DNA of 64,000 nucleotides from Natronospirillum operosum (lineage in GTDB: Bacteria; Pseudomonadota; Gammaproteobacteria; Pseudomonadales; Natronospirillaceae): the NCBI RefSeq assembly GCF_004768465.1, contig NZ_SRMF01000007.1, positions 110,399 through 174,398 on the forward strand. The letters are read 5' to 3'. This document shows, one piece after another, positions 40,825-48,749 of the stretch. The translations under genes were made by a program, and so were the position numbers. How positions within the stretch are numbered: position 1 is the first letter of the stretch; every line of letters begins with the position of its first letter. The notes beneath the pieces are model-generated. The model saw nothing but the letters and a program-made list of their open reading frames with translations, searched no databases and was not told the DNA's origin.

Positions 40825-41559
40825 ATGACCCAGACCCAGCTCAGCGTCAACCTCAACAAGATCGCCCTGATCCGCAATTCCAGAGGCCACGGCTTTCCCG
40901 ATGTCAGGGAATTTGCCGCCCTGGCACTTGATCAGGGTGCGGTCGGGGTCACCATCCACCCGCGACCCGATCAGCGCCATGCACGCTATGAGGACATCGC
41001 GGACCTGAGGGTGCTGGTCAACAGCTATACCGACAAGGAACTCAATGTGGAAGGCTACCCCACCGACATTCTGGTGGACCATGTGATCACCCAGCGCCCG
41101 CACCAGTTCACGCTGGTACCGGATGAACCGGACCAGATCACCTCGGACCACGGCTGGGATCTCAAGCGCCATGGCGACTGGGTGCGGCCCGTGATCGAGC
41201 GCTGCCAGCAGTCGGGCATCCGCACCAGCCTGTTTGTCGACCCCGACCCCGAGCAGGTACGCCGTGCTGCCGATACCGGCACCGACCGCATCGAACTCTA
41301 TACCGAAGACTATGCGGAAGCCTGGAAGCATGGCGACCACAAGGCCGTGCTGGCGAAGTACATGGAATGCGCCGACCTGGCGCGGGAACTGGGCCTGACC
41401 GTCAACGCCGGCCACGACCTGGACCTGCAGAACCTGGCCGACTTCGCCGCCGCCGGTAACGTGGCGGAAGTCTCCATCGGCCATGCCCTGACCGTGGAAG
41501 CCCTGCGCTACGGCTTCGCCGAAACCGTGCGGCGGTATGTCACCATTCTCGCCCGGTAG
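40825..41559 (+). CDS. pdxJ: Pyridoxine 5'-phosphate synthase
   Basis: A 244-residue TIM-barrel enzyme condensing 1-deoxyxylulose 5-phosphate with 3-amino-2-oxopropyl phosphate in vitamin B6 synthesis. Family motifs are complete: SVNLNKIALIRNSRG, GVTIHPRPDQRHARYEDI, LYTEDYAEAW, TVNAGHDLDLQNL and EVSIGHALTVEAL. The ATG at 40825 is chosen; an in-frame extension of 16 codons is not conserved. Family members normally follow recO or era; here the gene stands alone, divergent from an oxygenase. Confidence 0.96.
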   Translation: MTQTQLSVNLNKIALIRNSRGHGFPDVREFAALALDQGAVGVTIHPRPDQRHARYEDIADLRVLVNSYTDKELNVEGYPTDILVDHVITQRPHQFTLVPDEPDQITSDHGWDLKRHGDWVRPVIERCQQSGIRTSLFVDPDPEQVRRAADTGTDRIELYTEDYAEAWKHGDHKAVLAKYMECADLARELGLTVNAGHDLDLQNLADFAAAGNVAEVSIGHALTVEALRYGFAETVRRYVTILAR

Positions 41560-41579
41560 CCTAAGGCACTCGGTGCCTC

Positions 41580-41667
41580 AGTTGTAGGCGGTGCGGTCCG
41601 ACGTTTCGGGCTTGCTCACGCATTCGAACCCAGGCACCCATGCGTGGCCGAGGGCCACAGCCCACAA
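41580..41667. repeat. Dispersed palindromic repeat (family A copy)
   Basis: The 3' part, read on the - strand, is TTTGTGGGCTGTGGCC and continues with CTCGGCCACGCATG, which matches the 28.75-kb repeat at nearly every position. A degenerate GTAGGCGGTG arm starts at 41583. A short hairpin (AGGCAC/GTGCCT, 41564-41578) precedes it directly after pdxJ. Confidence 0.7.
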
Positions 41668-41678
41668 ATGGGTCGCCT

Positions 41679-42218
41679 TCAAATCAAAAAAAACGCCAAC
41701 TGCTGCATGAACCGCCCCGGCAACAGCGTAAAGGCCCCGGCAATCAACAATGCCCAGCAGACCGTCACCATGTTGCTGATGTGCACCTTCAGATTGCCCT
41801 TGCGAATGGCCAGAATGCCCTGGGTTACCGAGAAGACGGTCACGGCCGACAGGATATGGATCGGTCCCAGGCCCAACGGCCAACCCATGGCCGCGCCAAA
41901 GCCATCACGTAGCCAGAAGCTGGAAACGGCAATGAAAACCAGCATGACCGACCAGATCCGCCCCATCCAGCGATGCACCTGTGTACCCTTGGGCCCGATC
42001 AGCATCCAGGCGGTCAGCAGGCTGGCAACCAGCGCTACACCCGAATGCGCGAGCATGACGATGCCGCCGATCTGATTGAACTCGTAGGTCAGCATGATCT
42101 GCAGCTGCCGCACCAGCAGAAAGGCCGCCAATACCACCCCAGCCCAGAGGATGACCCTGAGGGCGGCGTTCAATTGATAGGGCTGCGGGCGTATCGGGGA
42201 AGATGCATCAGTGCTCAC
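41679..42218 (-). CDS. DUF2306 membrane protein
   Basis: A 179-residue inner-membrane protein with about five hydrophobic segments. The middle HSGVALVASLLTAWMLIGPKGTQVHRWMGRIWSVMLVFIAVSSFWL, with the H-R-W-x-G-x-x-W motif on a membrane boundary, and the following GPIHILSAVTVFSVTQGILAIRKGNLKVHISNM are typical of DUF2306 proteins, which show conserved histidines arranged like a heme-binding membrane bundle. Function is unknown. The family A repeat lies just after its 3' end. Confidence 0.8.
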   Translation of the reverse strand: MSTDASSPIRPQPYQLNAALRVILWAGVVLAAFLLVRQLQIMLTYEFNQIGGIVMLAHSGVALVASLLTAWMLIGPKGTQVHRWMGRIWSVMLVFIAVSSFWLRDGFGAAMGWPLGLGPIHILSAVTVFSVTQGILAIRKGNLKVHISNMVTVCWALLIAGAFTLLPGRFMQQLAFFLI

Positions 42219-42393
42219 GATCGACTCTCCGGCTTGGTCTGAACATGAGCGCAGTATCGGGCCAAGTCAGTTGTCGCAGAACGGCTTGAGACGAATGGCA
42301 GCCTGCAGCGACAAACGGTCATGACAGGCCGTGACCGGCCTGCACTGGTGCTGGCCTGGATTTTCGGTGCCGTGCTTCTGTAGCTCAATACCT

Positions 42394-42460
42394 GTAGCGA
42401 GCGACGCAAGTCGCGATAGAGGGGCCTCCGGCCCCAATCGGCACTCGCGTGCCTCGCTAC
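42394..42460. repeat. Cruciform palindromic element (relative of family B)
   Basis: Outer arms GTAGCGAG (42394-42401) and CTCGCTAC (42453-42460) enclose GCGACGCAAGTCGCGAT and an inner hairpin GGGGCC-TCC-GGCCCC (42421-42435). The first part is a diverged copy of the 34.6-kb repeat. It occupies the 320-bp gap 42219-42538, which contains no credible gene. Confidence 0.7.
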
Positions 42461-42493
42461 AAACACCTTCGACTGCCATTTAACCCTGCTTGT

Positions 42494-42516
42494 GAAATGA
42501 TATAACATAACGCCTT
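42494..42516 (+). promoter_or_regulatory. Zur-like box upstream of the membrane-fused spermidine-synthase-like gene
   Basis: GAAATGATATA matches the Zur half GAAATGTTATA at 10 of 11 bases; the second half (CATAACGCCTT) keeps ATAAC. It ends 22 bp before the ATG at 42539. It is the second site of this kind in the window. Confidence 0.45.
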
Positions 42517-42538
42517 TTCAATCCCGGACCCGAAACCA

Positions 42539-45064
42539 ATGCCCGCACGACCCCTGTCCATGCTGCCTCGCCAGACCCTGCTGCTCGGCCTGCTGTTCTT
42601 CGTCTCCGGCGCCGCAGCGCTGATCTATCAGGTGGTCTGGGTACGGGAACTCGGCCTGCTGTTCGGCGCCACGGCACAGGCCGCAGCGCTGGCCATCGCC
42701 ATCTTCTTTGCCGGTATTGCGGCCGGCGGCTGGTTCTTCGCCCGGCTGGCACGCCGCACCCGGGCGCCGCTGCGCTGGTTCGGCTTGCTGGAACTGGGCG
42801 TGGCGGTCACAGCGCTCGGTCATTTCGTGGTGGTCGATGCCTATTTCCAGATCTACCCGGTGCTGTATGAGTGGGTGGGCGCCCAGCCCATACTGGAAAC
42901 CTTGCTCAAGGCCCTGGTGGCGGCCACGCTGCTGTTCCCGACCGCCTTTCTGATGGGCGGCACCCTGCCCATGATGGGGCAGCACCTGATCCGCTCGCGC
43001 GACTCACTGGGCACCGGCGGTTCCGGCCTCTATGCCGTCAACACGGCCGGTGGTGCCTCCGGTGCGCTGGCTGCCGGTTTCCTGCTGCCGCTGGTGTTCG
43101 GCTTCAACGGCACCTATCTGCTGGCCGTCGGGCTGGACTCGACGGTCGGCCTGCTGGCCCTGTTGCTGGCGCGCGGGCAGTCGCTGCCGGTGGATCATGC
43201 CGCCAAGCCAGAGCCGGTGCGCGCCAGCCGCTTTCCGCTGTCGGTGCGCGCCGTGGCGCTGCTCTCCGGTTTTGTCACCCTGGCCGTGGAAATCATCTGG
43301 ACCCGGCTGTTTTCGCAGGTACTGCAGAACTCCGTCTACACCTATGCGCTGGTGCTGACCACCTTTCTGGCCGCGCTGGCGCTGGGCTCGCTGCTGGCCA
43401 ACGGGCTCAACCGTCAGCGCTTGCTGGCCCCGCAGGCGGTGCTGATCGGTCTGCTGCTGGTCTCGGCGCTGATTCTGATCTTCATGCCGGCTGCCTTCAT
43501 GGCGCTGACCAATGGCCTGGGCTATCTCGGGCAGGACCGGGACTTCGCCGGCTATGTGCTGGAAGTCGCCCGCGTGGCCGCGCTGTCCATGCTGCTGCCG
43601 GGGATGATTCTGGGCGCCGTGTTGCCCTATCAGTTGCGCCTGTTGCAGTCCCATTCGTCTACACCAGGCGAAGCGCTGGGCCGGCTGATCGCCTGGAACA
43701 CGGTCGGAGCCATCGTGGGTTCCTTGATGGCCGGTTTCGTCATCCTGCCGCTGCTCGGCGCCTGGCGCGGGCTCTGGTGGCTGGCCGCCGTCTACCTGCT
43801 GCTGGCCCTGGGGCTCTGGTGGGCCCAGCCGCGCTGGGGGCAGATTACCGCCCGGCTGGCCGGTGCCGCGGGCGCGCTTGCGCTGCTGGTGCTGACTCCC
43901 GGTTTCGGCAGCATTCATTTGCAGGAATCGCGCGGTGACCAGTTGCTGGCGCTGCACGAAGGCAGCTCGGCCCATGTGGCCGTGGTGGAGCGCAACGGCT
44001 CGCGCTCCATTCGCGTCAACAACTACTACACCCTGGGCAGTTCCGGCGCCCTGATTCCGGAGCGCAACCAGACCCTGATTCCGCTGCTGCAGCACCCGGA
44101 CCCGCAGTCGCTGTTTTTCCTCGGCATGGGCACCGGCATTTCCGCCGGCGCCAGCCTGTACACGGACCCGGAGCGTGTCACCGTCTGCGAGATTCTGCCC
44201 GATGTGGTGCGCGTGGCCAAAGAGCACTTCCAGCCCTGGACCAACGGCCTGTTCAGCGATGAGCGCGTCACCATTCATGCCGAAGACGGCCGCCACTGTC
44301 TGGCCCGCACCAGCGAGACCTATGACGCCATCATTTCCGACCTGTTCACGCCCTGGAAGGCGGGCACCGGCAACCTCTACACCCGCGACCACTATGAACT
44401 GGCCGCCCGCCGCCTGAACCCGGGTGGCCTCTATGCGCAGTGGATACCGCTGTATCAGGTCTCGCGCACCGAGCTGGACACCATCGCCAACACCATGGCC
44501 GAAGTGTTCCCGCAACTGACGGTATGGCGCGGGGATCTGTTTGCCGAACGCTCCATCATCGCGCTGGTGGGGCACAAGGAGCCGCAACCGCTGGACCCGC
44601 AGGTGCTGATCAATCAGATGCGCCGCCTGAACCCGGACCCGGACGTCTCCGATGACCAACGGCTGACCACAGCCCTGCATCTGTATGCCGGCAATATCGG
44701 CAACGGCCTGGTGGCCAGCGCCCCGGTGAATACCGACAACCAGCCGGTCATCGAATATCAGGCCCCGCGCACCCACCGTGCCGTGATCAGCGGCACGGCG
44801 AGCTGGGTGACCGGCGCCGAGCGCGACCGCTTCTATGAGGACCTGCTGCAGCACACCCCGCCGGCCAGTGACCCGGTGCTGGCGCACCTGACCGACGCAC
44901 AGAAGAGCCTGGTACAGGCCGGCGCACTGCTCACGCGCTATCGCGGCCAGTTCGCCCGCAGCGAAAACGCGGATGCCTTCATCACCCGAGCCCGTTACCG
45001 CGAACAGATACCACCCCCACTGCGCGAACCCGCCACCCCAGCCGAGCAGTTGCCAAACCGGTAG
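42539..45064 (+). CDS. MFS-like membrane domain fused to a spermidine-synthase-like methyltransferase domain
   Basis: An 841-residue protein. Residues about 10-460 hold a dozen or more TM segments (YQVVWVRELGLLFGATAQAAALAIAIFFAGIAAGGW at the start, a recurrent opening of this class). Residues about 490-760 form a spermidine/spermine synthase-like Rossmann domain with FFLGMGTGISAGASLYTDPERVTVCEILPDVV (ligand-binding motif I) and YDAIISDLFTPWKAGTGNLYTRDHYELAARRLNPGG. Such fused synthases are widespread and their products unproven; canonical polyamine-site Asp residues are only partly kept. A Zur-like box precedes it. speD at 18.7 kb could supply decarboxylated SAM if it is a true synthase. Confidence 0.85.
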   Translation: MPARPLSMLPRQTLLLGLLFFVSGAAALIYQVVWVRELGLLFGATAQAAALAIAIFFAGIAAGGWFFARLARRTRAPLRWFGLLELGVAVTALGHFVVVDAYFQIYPVLYEWVGAQPILETLLKALVAATLLFPTAFLMGGTLPMMGQHLIRSRDSLGTGGSGLYAVNTAGGASGALAAGFLLPLVFGFNGTYLLAVGLDSTVGLLALLLARGQSLPVDHAAKPEPVRASRFPLSVRAVALLSGFVTLAVEIIWTRLFSQVLQNSVYTYALVLTTFLAALALGSLLANGLNRQRLLAPQAVLIGLLLVSALILIFMPAAFMALTNGLGYLGQDRDFAGYVLEVARVAALSMLLPGMILGAVLPYQLRLLQSHSSTPGEALGRLIAWNTVGAIVGSLMAGFVILPLLGAWRGLWWLAAVYLLLALGLWWAQPRWGQITARLAGAAGALALLVLTPGFGSIHLQESRGDQLLALHEGSSAHVAVVERNGSRSIRVNNYYTLGSSGALIPERNQTLIPLLQHPDPQSLFFLGMGTGISAGASLYTDPERVTVCEILPDVVRVAKEHFQPWTNGLFSDERVTIHAEDGRHCLARTSETYDAIISDLFTPWKAGTGNLYTRDHYELAARRLNPGGLYAQWIPLYQVSRTELDTIANTMAEVFPQLTVWRGDLFAERSIIALVGHKEPQPLDPQVLINQMRRLNPDPDVSDDQRLTTALHLYAGNIGNGLVASAPVNTDNQPVIEYQAPRTHRAVISGTASWVTGAERDRFYEDLLQHTPPASDPVLAHLTDAQKSLVQAGALLTRYRGQFARSENADAFITRARYREQIPPPLREPATPAEQLPNR

Positions 45065-45090
45065 GCCGTGGCCCTTGGCCACGCACCGGG
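45064..45090. repeat. Dispersed repeat (family A fragment)
   Basis: GTAGGCCGTGGCCCTTGGCC then ACGCACC repeats the core of the 28.75-kb element directly after the stop codon of the fusion gene. Confidence 0.65.
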
Positions 45091-45133
45091 CCGACAGGCC
45101 CACTCAGGTTGGCTATAAATCTGCAGGCTCTGG

Positions 45134-45230
45134 CCGGGTACATGCTTGTGAGACCGTCTGCGCACAGGGATGTGCGCAGCCGAGCTGTCATGGATGACGT
45201 ATTTTGCGTGTCTCACAAGCATGTACCCGG
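45134..45230. repeat. 97-bp element with 21-bp perfect terminal inverted repeats and inner hairpins
   Basis: Positions 45134-45154 and 45210-45230 are exact reverse complements over 21 bp (starting CCGGGTACATGCTTGTGAGAC). Between them are CTGCGCACA-GGGA-TGTGCGCAG (9-bp stem) and GTCAT-GG-ATGAC. It lies in the gap between two + strand genes and looks like a MITE or a large BIME. No target-site duplication was evident by eye. Confidence 0.75.
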
Positions 45231-45317
45231 GCAAAGCCTTGCTTTTGGGCGCGTCAAGGGGACGATGCCAGCAAATTCCGCTATCCTCCCTCCACAACTA
45301 AAGGAACCCCCAACCCC

Positions 45318-45860
45318 ATGGCCAACACCGCCACCATCCGCAAGGCCCGCCTGCATATTGCCGACATGGACCGGCAGTACTACCAGAGCCATGCGCTGAC
45401 CCTGGCCCAGCACCCCTCCGAAACCGACGACCGCCTGGCCGTCCGCCTGCTGGCGTTCGTTTTCAATGCCTCGGAACAGCTCTCCTTCAGCGCCGACCTG
45501 AGCAGCGACGACCACGCCCCGGAACTGGCCGAACGCACGCTCACCGGCGAAATCACCACCTGGATAGCCTTCGGCACCCCGGATGAAAAATGGCTGCGCA
45601 AGGCCGCCAACCGCGCCGAAAAAGTCATCCTCTATACTTATGGCGACCGGTCAGTGAGCGTCTGGTGGAAACAGCAGGAGCACGCCCTGCAACGCTACCG
45701 TAACCTCAGCGTCCAGCAACTGATGGATGAACAGATCGCCGCTGTTGCCGCCCAGGTTGCACGCTCCATGGACTGGCAATGCAACATCAGCGATGGCGAA
45801 CTGATGCTGACCAGCGGCGACACAACCGTGACGGTGGCGCCGGTCACGCTCAAGACCTGA
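45318..45860 (+). CDS. yaeQ: YaeQ family protein
   Basis: A 180-residue protein recognisable as YaeQ from MANTATIRKARLHIADMDRQYYQSHALTLAQHPSETDDRLAVRLLAFVFNASEQLSFSADLSSDDHAPEL and ITTWIAFGTPDEKWLRKAANRAEKVILYTYGD. The fold is a PD-(D/E)XK nuclease variant with residues close to, but not fully matching, the active site; the cellular role is unresolved (a link to transcription elongation was proposed for relatives). ATG 45318 is preceded by AAGGAA. An upstream in-frame extension runs through the repeat element and is rejected. Confidence 0.92.
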   Translation: MANTATIRKARLHIADMDRQYYQSHALTLAQHPSETDDRLAVRLLAFVFNASEQLSFSADLSSDDHAPELAERTLTGEITTWIAFGTPDEKWLRKAANRAEKVILYTYGDRSVSVWWKQQEHALQRYRNLSVQQLMDEQIAAVAAQVARSMDWQCNISDGELMLTSGDTTVTVAPVTLKT

Positions 45861-45881
45861 GCAACAACAGAGGCTGGCCTG

Positions 45882-47018
45882 ATGGAATCGTCCCAATCCA
45901 TATTGATAGTAGGCTTCGACTCCGCCTGGACGGCAAAGAATCGCGGCGCTTTGGTCGGTGCACTCTGGCGACCTGGCGGTACTCTGATGGCCTTGGATAA
46001 GCCCACTGCCGCGAACTTTGACGAAGCCCTGAAATGTATTCAGGAATGGCAACAGACATCTGCACCGGATCAGACGCTGATCATGATCGATCAGCCAACC
46101 ATTGTGCCCAATGAGTCTGGCCAGCGACCAGTTGAAAACATAGTCAGCTCTGTGATCAGTCGTCGGTATGGCGGAATGCAGCCCGCGAACCGCAGCAAAG
46201 CCGAGATGTTTGGTGACCAGGCACCGATATGGACATTCCTTGAGGCCCTGGGAGGTGCCAGTGACCCACTGGGTGCAGAAGACAGCATAGCAATCTTTGA
46301 GGTTTATCCGACTTTGGCGCTAGTGGCGCTGAACTGGATCAGACCGGACGAAAAAGGCCGCAGCACAGGGCGATTCCCCAAGTACAACCCGGCCAACCAC
46401 GCAAAATTCAAATCCGAAGACTGGGTCTATCTCTGCCAGAACGTGGCCGCAGAGCTGAGGTCGTTCGGATCAGGCATGGAAATTCTGGCCCAACATCTGG
46501 ATGCATTGGCCATGAAGGAGAAGCCGAGAAAGGCGGATCAGGACGATCTGGATGCCTGCCTCTGTCTGATCATCGGGTGTCTCTACCTTGCCGGGGAAGC
46601 CTTGATGATTGGCCGCCCGGAGTCGGGTTTCATTGTTACCCCCTACAATGACCTTCTGGTTCAGGAGCTGATGCAGCGTTTGAACGTGATCGGCCTGCAG
46701 GAAAGCGACTGGCTGCATGTTCTGGATCAGAATCGACAATTTGATAGCAAGACTGAACCTGAGGTTATTGCAACCCATCTGGGCGAACAGCATAGTCGTT
46801 ACCAAGGTATCGAAGAGTCTGAGGAGCCAGCTGTGACTACTGCAAAAGACAGGGTTCATAAAGTGGTATCGGAACAGCCAGATGATGCCAGCTATGAAGA
46901 CATTGTTCGGGCTCTGGCGTTCGAGAAGATGGTTGAAAGAGGCCTCGCTGATGCCCGTGCAGGGAGAGTTGTCAGCCATGAAGAATTGCGGAAAAAAGTC
47001 CGATCATGGCGTCGGTAG
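45882..47018 (+). CDS. DUF429-like protein fused in frame to a C-terminal antitoxin-type domain
   Basis: A 378-residue reading frame. Residues about 5-290 resemble DUF429 nuclease-like (RNase H-fold) proteins: ILIVGFDSAWTAKNRGALVGAL, MIDQPTIVPN and DDLDACLCLIIGCLYL are the acidic-strand elements. The last 60 residues (DRVHKVVSEQPDDASYEDIVRALAFEKMVERGLADARAGRVVSHEELRKKVRSW) match small RelB/Phd-like antitoxins that precede ParE toxins, and a ParE gene overlaps the 3' end. An internal GTG at 46833 with AGGAG at 6 nt could also express the antitoxin alone. Whether this is a true fusion or a gene merger is unclear. Confidence 0.7.
   Translation: MESSQSILIVGFDSAWTAKNRGALVGALWRPGGTLMALDKPTAANFDEALKCIQEWQQTSAPDQTLIMIDQPTIVPNESGQRPVENIVSSVISRRYGGMQPANRSKAEMFGDQAPIWTFLEALGGASDPLGAEDSIAIFEVYPTLALVALNWIRPDEKGRSTGRFPKYNPANHAKFKSEDWVYLCQNVAAELRSFGSGMEILAQHLDALAMKEKPRKADQDDLDACLCLIIGCLYLAGEALMIGRPESGFIVTPYNDLLVQELMQRLNVIGLQESDWLHVLDQNRQFDSKTEPEVIATHLGEQHSRYQGIEESEEPAVTTAKDRVHKVVSEQPDDASYEDIVRALAFEKMVERGLADARAGRVVSHEELRKKVRSWRR
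46833..47018 (+). CDS. Possible separately translated antitoxin (internal start)
   Basis: GTG 46833 follows AGGAG at a 6-nt spacing and would give a 61-residue antitoxin beginning with residue 318 of the long frame. A 61-residue length and GLADARAGRVVSHEELRKKVRSW match standalone antitoxins of ParE systems. Only experiment can tell whether this start is used beside the long fusion. Confidence 0.5.
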   Translation: MTTAKDRVHKVVSEQPDDASYEDIVRALAFEKMVERGLADARAGRVVSHEELRKKVRSWRR

Positions 47019-47314
47019 GCTGGACAGAAGAAGCAGAACACTGGCTCAGCAGCATCTACGATTACATCATGGCAGACAACCCGGCAGCAGCGGAACGTGT
47101 CATCATGGGTATTATGGATGCTGCGGACAGAGCTGCTGATTTTCCTGAGGCGGGCTATCTGTATCGACGAGATGGCGACTTCGAAATCAGAATAGCTCTG
47201 TATGGGCACTACCGTATTACATACGCCATTCAGGAAGGGGTAGGTATTCTCGTGCTAGGCGTCTTCCATGGTGCATTAGATCTGGACCGATATCTGCACA
47301 TCGACTTCCCCTGA
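47006..47314 (+). CDS. parE: ParE/RelE-superfamily type II toxin
   Basis: A 102-residue toxin. The opening GWTEEAEHWLSSIYDYIMADNPAAAERVIMGIMDAADRAADFPEAGYLYR is the ParE helix-turn-helix pair, and the C-terminal strands (EIRIALYGHYRITYAIQEGVGILVLGVFHGALDLDRYL) carry the conserved R-I-x-Y pattern. ParE poisons DNA gyrase, RelE cleaves mRNA; lack of the RelE catalytic cluster favours ParE. It overlaps the preceding antitoxin-like 3' end by 13 bp, the normal coupling of such pairs. Confidence 0.88.
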   Translation: MASVGWTEEAEHWLSSIYDYIMADNPAAAERVIMGIMDAADRAADFPEAGYLYRRDGDFEIRIALYGHYRITYAIQEGVGILVLGVFHGALDLDRYLHIDFP

Positions 47315-47364
47315 CCAACACAAGTTCATCGACAACACCCTCAAGAGCGCAGAGGCGATCAAGA

Positions 47365-47652
47365 ATGAGTGACAGAAATCTTGGCCAGGAGATCCTCGAT
47401 GGCATTGAGGAGATCAAGCAGTACAAAAAGGGCAGGCTGAACCTGCGTACCCGGGAGCTCTCCGAGCCTTCCTCGCCACAGGTCATCAGGCGAAAGCTTC
47501 AAATGTCGCAGACCGTCTTCGCCGGGCTGATGGGTGTCAGCGTGCGCACGCTGCAGGACTGGGAGCAGGGCCGCCGTGAGCCACAGGGGCCAGCTATCGC
47601 GCTGCTACGCATTGCCGAGCAATACCGGGAAGTCTTCGACCAGCTGAGCTAG
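47365..47652 (+). CDS. XRE-family HTH antitoxin-like protein (HigA/NadS type)
   Basis: A 95-residue protein. The Cro/C1-type HTH (SSPQVIRRKLQMSQTVFAGLMGVSVRTLQDWEQGRREPQGPAIALLRI) is the NadS/HigA pattern, in which the RTLQDWEQGRR recognition segment binds the operator. Such antitoxins normally follow a HigB-like toxin. The preceding gene is a ParE-like toxin with its own antitoxin, and the short gap before this gene has no complete toxin, so it may be an orphan or a repressor of the parE unit. Confidence 0.82.
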   Translation: MSDRNLGQEILDGIEEIKQYKKGRLNLRTRELSEPSSPQVIRRKLQMSQTVFAGLMGVSVRTLQDWEQGRREPQGPAIALLRIAEQYREVFDQLS

Positions 47653-47664
47653 CCCGCTCTCACA

Positions 47665-48651
47665 CTACCGCTGCCACCGCGTCTCCCGCCACGGCGCTGC
47701 ACCCGGCCGCGCAACGCGCCGCAGCCGCAGCCAGCGCCTCACAGACGGCGGCAGGCCGCCCATCGCCAACACCACACCAACTCCCGCCAGCGCCATGCCG
47801 CCCAGTTCCACCATGCTTGGCCAGTCGCCGAACATCAGCCCGGCCCAGACCAGAGTCACCGGCGGGGTCAGATAGATCAGTGTCGAGGTACGCGTCACAC
47901 CCATGCGGCGCAGGCTGGCCACAAAGAACCCGTAGCCCCCGAAGCTGGAGAGCACAATAAGCCAGCCCAGGGCCAGAAAGTCAGCCCGGGTGAACTCCGG
48001 TGCCGCCAACCCGCCCGGCTCCAGCCAGGACGCCGCCAGCATGAACACCACCGTTGCGGCGAGCAACTGCATCATCAGCGCCGCCGGAATCGGCAATGCC
48101 GTGGACCAGCGGGCAGAGAGCACACTGCCCGTGGTCACCGACAGCACGGAGAACACGGGCAGCGCATAGGCCCACAGCGGCACCGTACCGTTGCTGACCT
48201 GCAGATCCCCCAGTACACAGAAGGCCACGCCAACAGTGGCAATCGCCATGCCCCACCAGCCGCGCCGTGACAGATGCTCGTTGAGCCAGCGCCCGGCCAC
48301 TGCTGCCGCCACCAGCGGTTGCAGCGCCGCGATCAGCGCAGTCAGCCCGGCGCTCACACCCAGCTCCAGAGCCAGCATGACCCCGAGCAGAAAACCGCCC
48401 ATGGTGAAAAAGCCCACCACCATCTCGCGCCACAGGTGCAGACGGGGCAGCGGCTTGCGCACCAGCAAGAACACCAGCACCGCCATTACCACCGCAGCCG
48501 CCAGAAACCGCCACGCAAACAGCGACAGGGCCGGCAGCGTCGCCTGGGTAGCCAGTACCCCGCCCACAAACCCCGAGCTCCAGCAAAGCACGAAACCGAC
48601 CCCGATCAGAGCCGTCCACACGCTGACTGTCTGTGCCTGAGTGAGTTGCAT
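47665..48651 (-). CDS. EamA/DMT-family transporter
   Basis: A 328-residue inner-membrane protein with about ten TM helices arranged as two EamA repeats. The first repeat has the opening ALIGVGFVLCWSSGFVGGVLA and GGFLLGVMLALELGVSAGLTALIAALQPLVAAAVAGRWLNEHLSRRGWWGMAIATVGVAFCV; the second has FFVASLRRMGVTRTSTLIYLTPPVTLVWAGLMFGDWPSMVELGGMALAGVGVVLA. The substrate is unknown. It is divergent from a LysR regulator, which probably controls it. ATG 48651 is preferred over a TTG eleven codons upstream. Confidence 0.9.
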   Translation of the reverse strand: MQLTQAQTVSVWTALIGVGFVLCWSSGFVGGVLATQATLPALSLFAWRFLAAAVVMAVLVFLLVRKPLPRLHLWREMVVGFFTMGGFLLGVMLALELGVSAGLTALIAALQPLVAAAVAGRWLNEHLSRRGWWGMAIATVGVAFCVLGDLQVSNGTVPLWAYALPVFSVLSVTTGSVLSARWSTALPIPAALMMQLLAATVVFMLAASWLEPGGLAAPEFTRADFLALGWLIVLSSFGGYGFFVASLRRMGVTRTSTLIYLTPPVTLVWAGLMFGDWPSMVELGGMALAGVGVVLAMGGLPPSVRRWLRLRRVARPGAAPWRETRWQR

Positions 48652-48723
48652 TGGTGTACCCGCAAATTGATGGTGATTGATCAATGGGGTTGATTATCGG
48701 GCGCAGCAAGCATTAAATAAATC

Positions 48724-48734
48724 GAGTTATACTC
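48724..48734. promoter_or_regulatory. Short dyad in the EamA-LysR intergenic region
   Basis: GAGT-TAT-ACTC is an inverted repeat in an AT-rich stretch 16 bp before the LysR ATG. It could be part of the regulator's binding site; the evidence is only symmetry and position. Confidence 0.3.
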
Positions 48735-48749
48735 TATTGATGGTTTAAT

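Noticed and set aside
43004-45103. 699-aa antisense frame opposite the fused spermidine-synthase-like gene
   Set aside because: It is a composition effect of the GC-rich codons of the true gene and shows no recognisable domain or ribosome site.
44995-45399. Short reading frames running across the 97-bp palindromic element on both strands
   Set aside because: Their residues derive from the inverted repeats; YaeQ begins only at 45318 with the family N-terminus.
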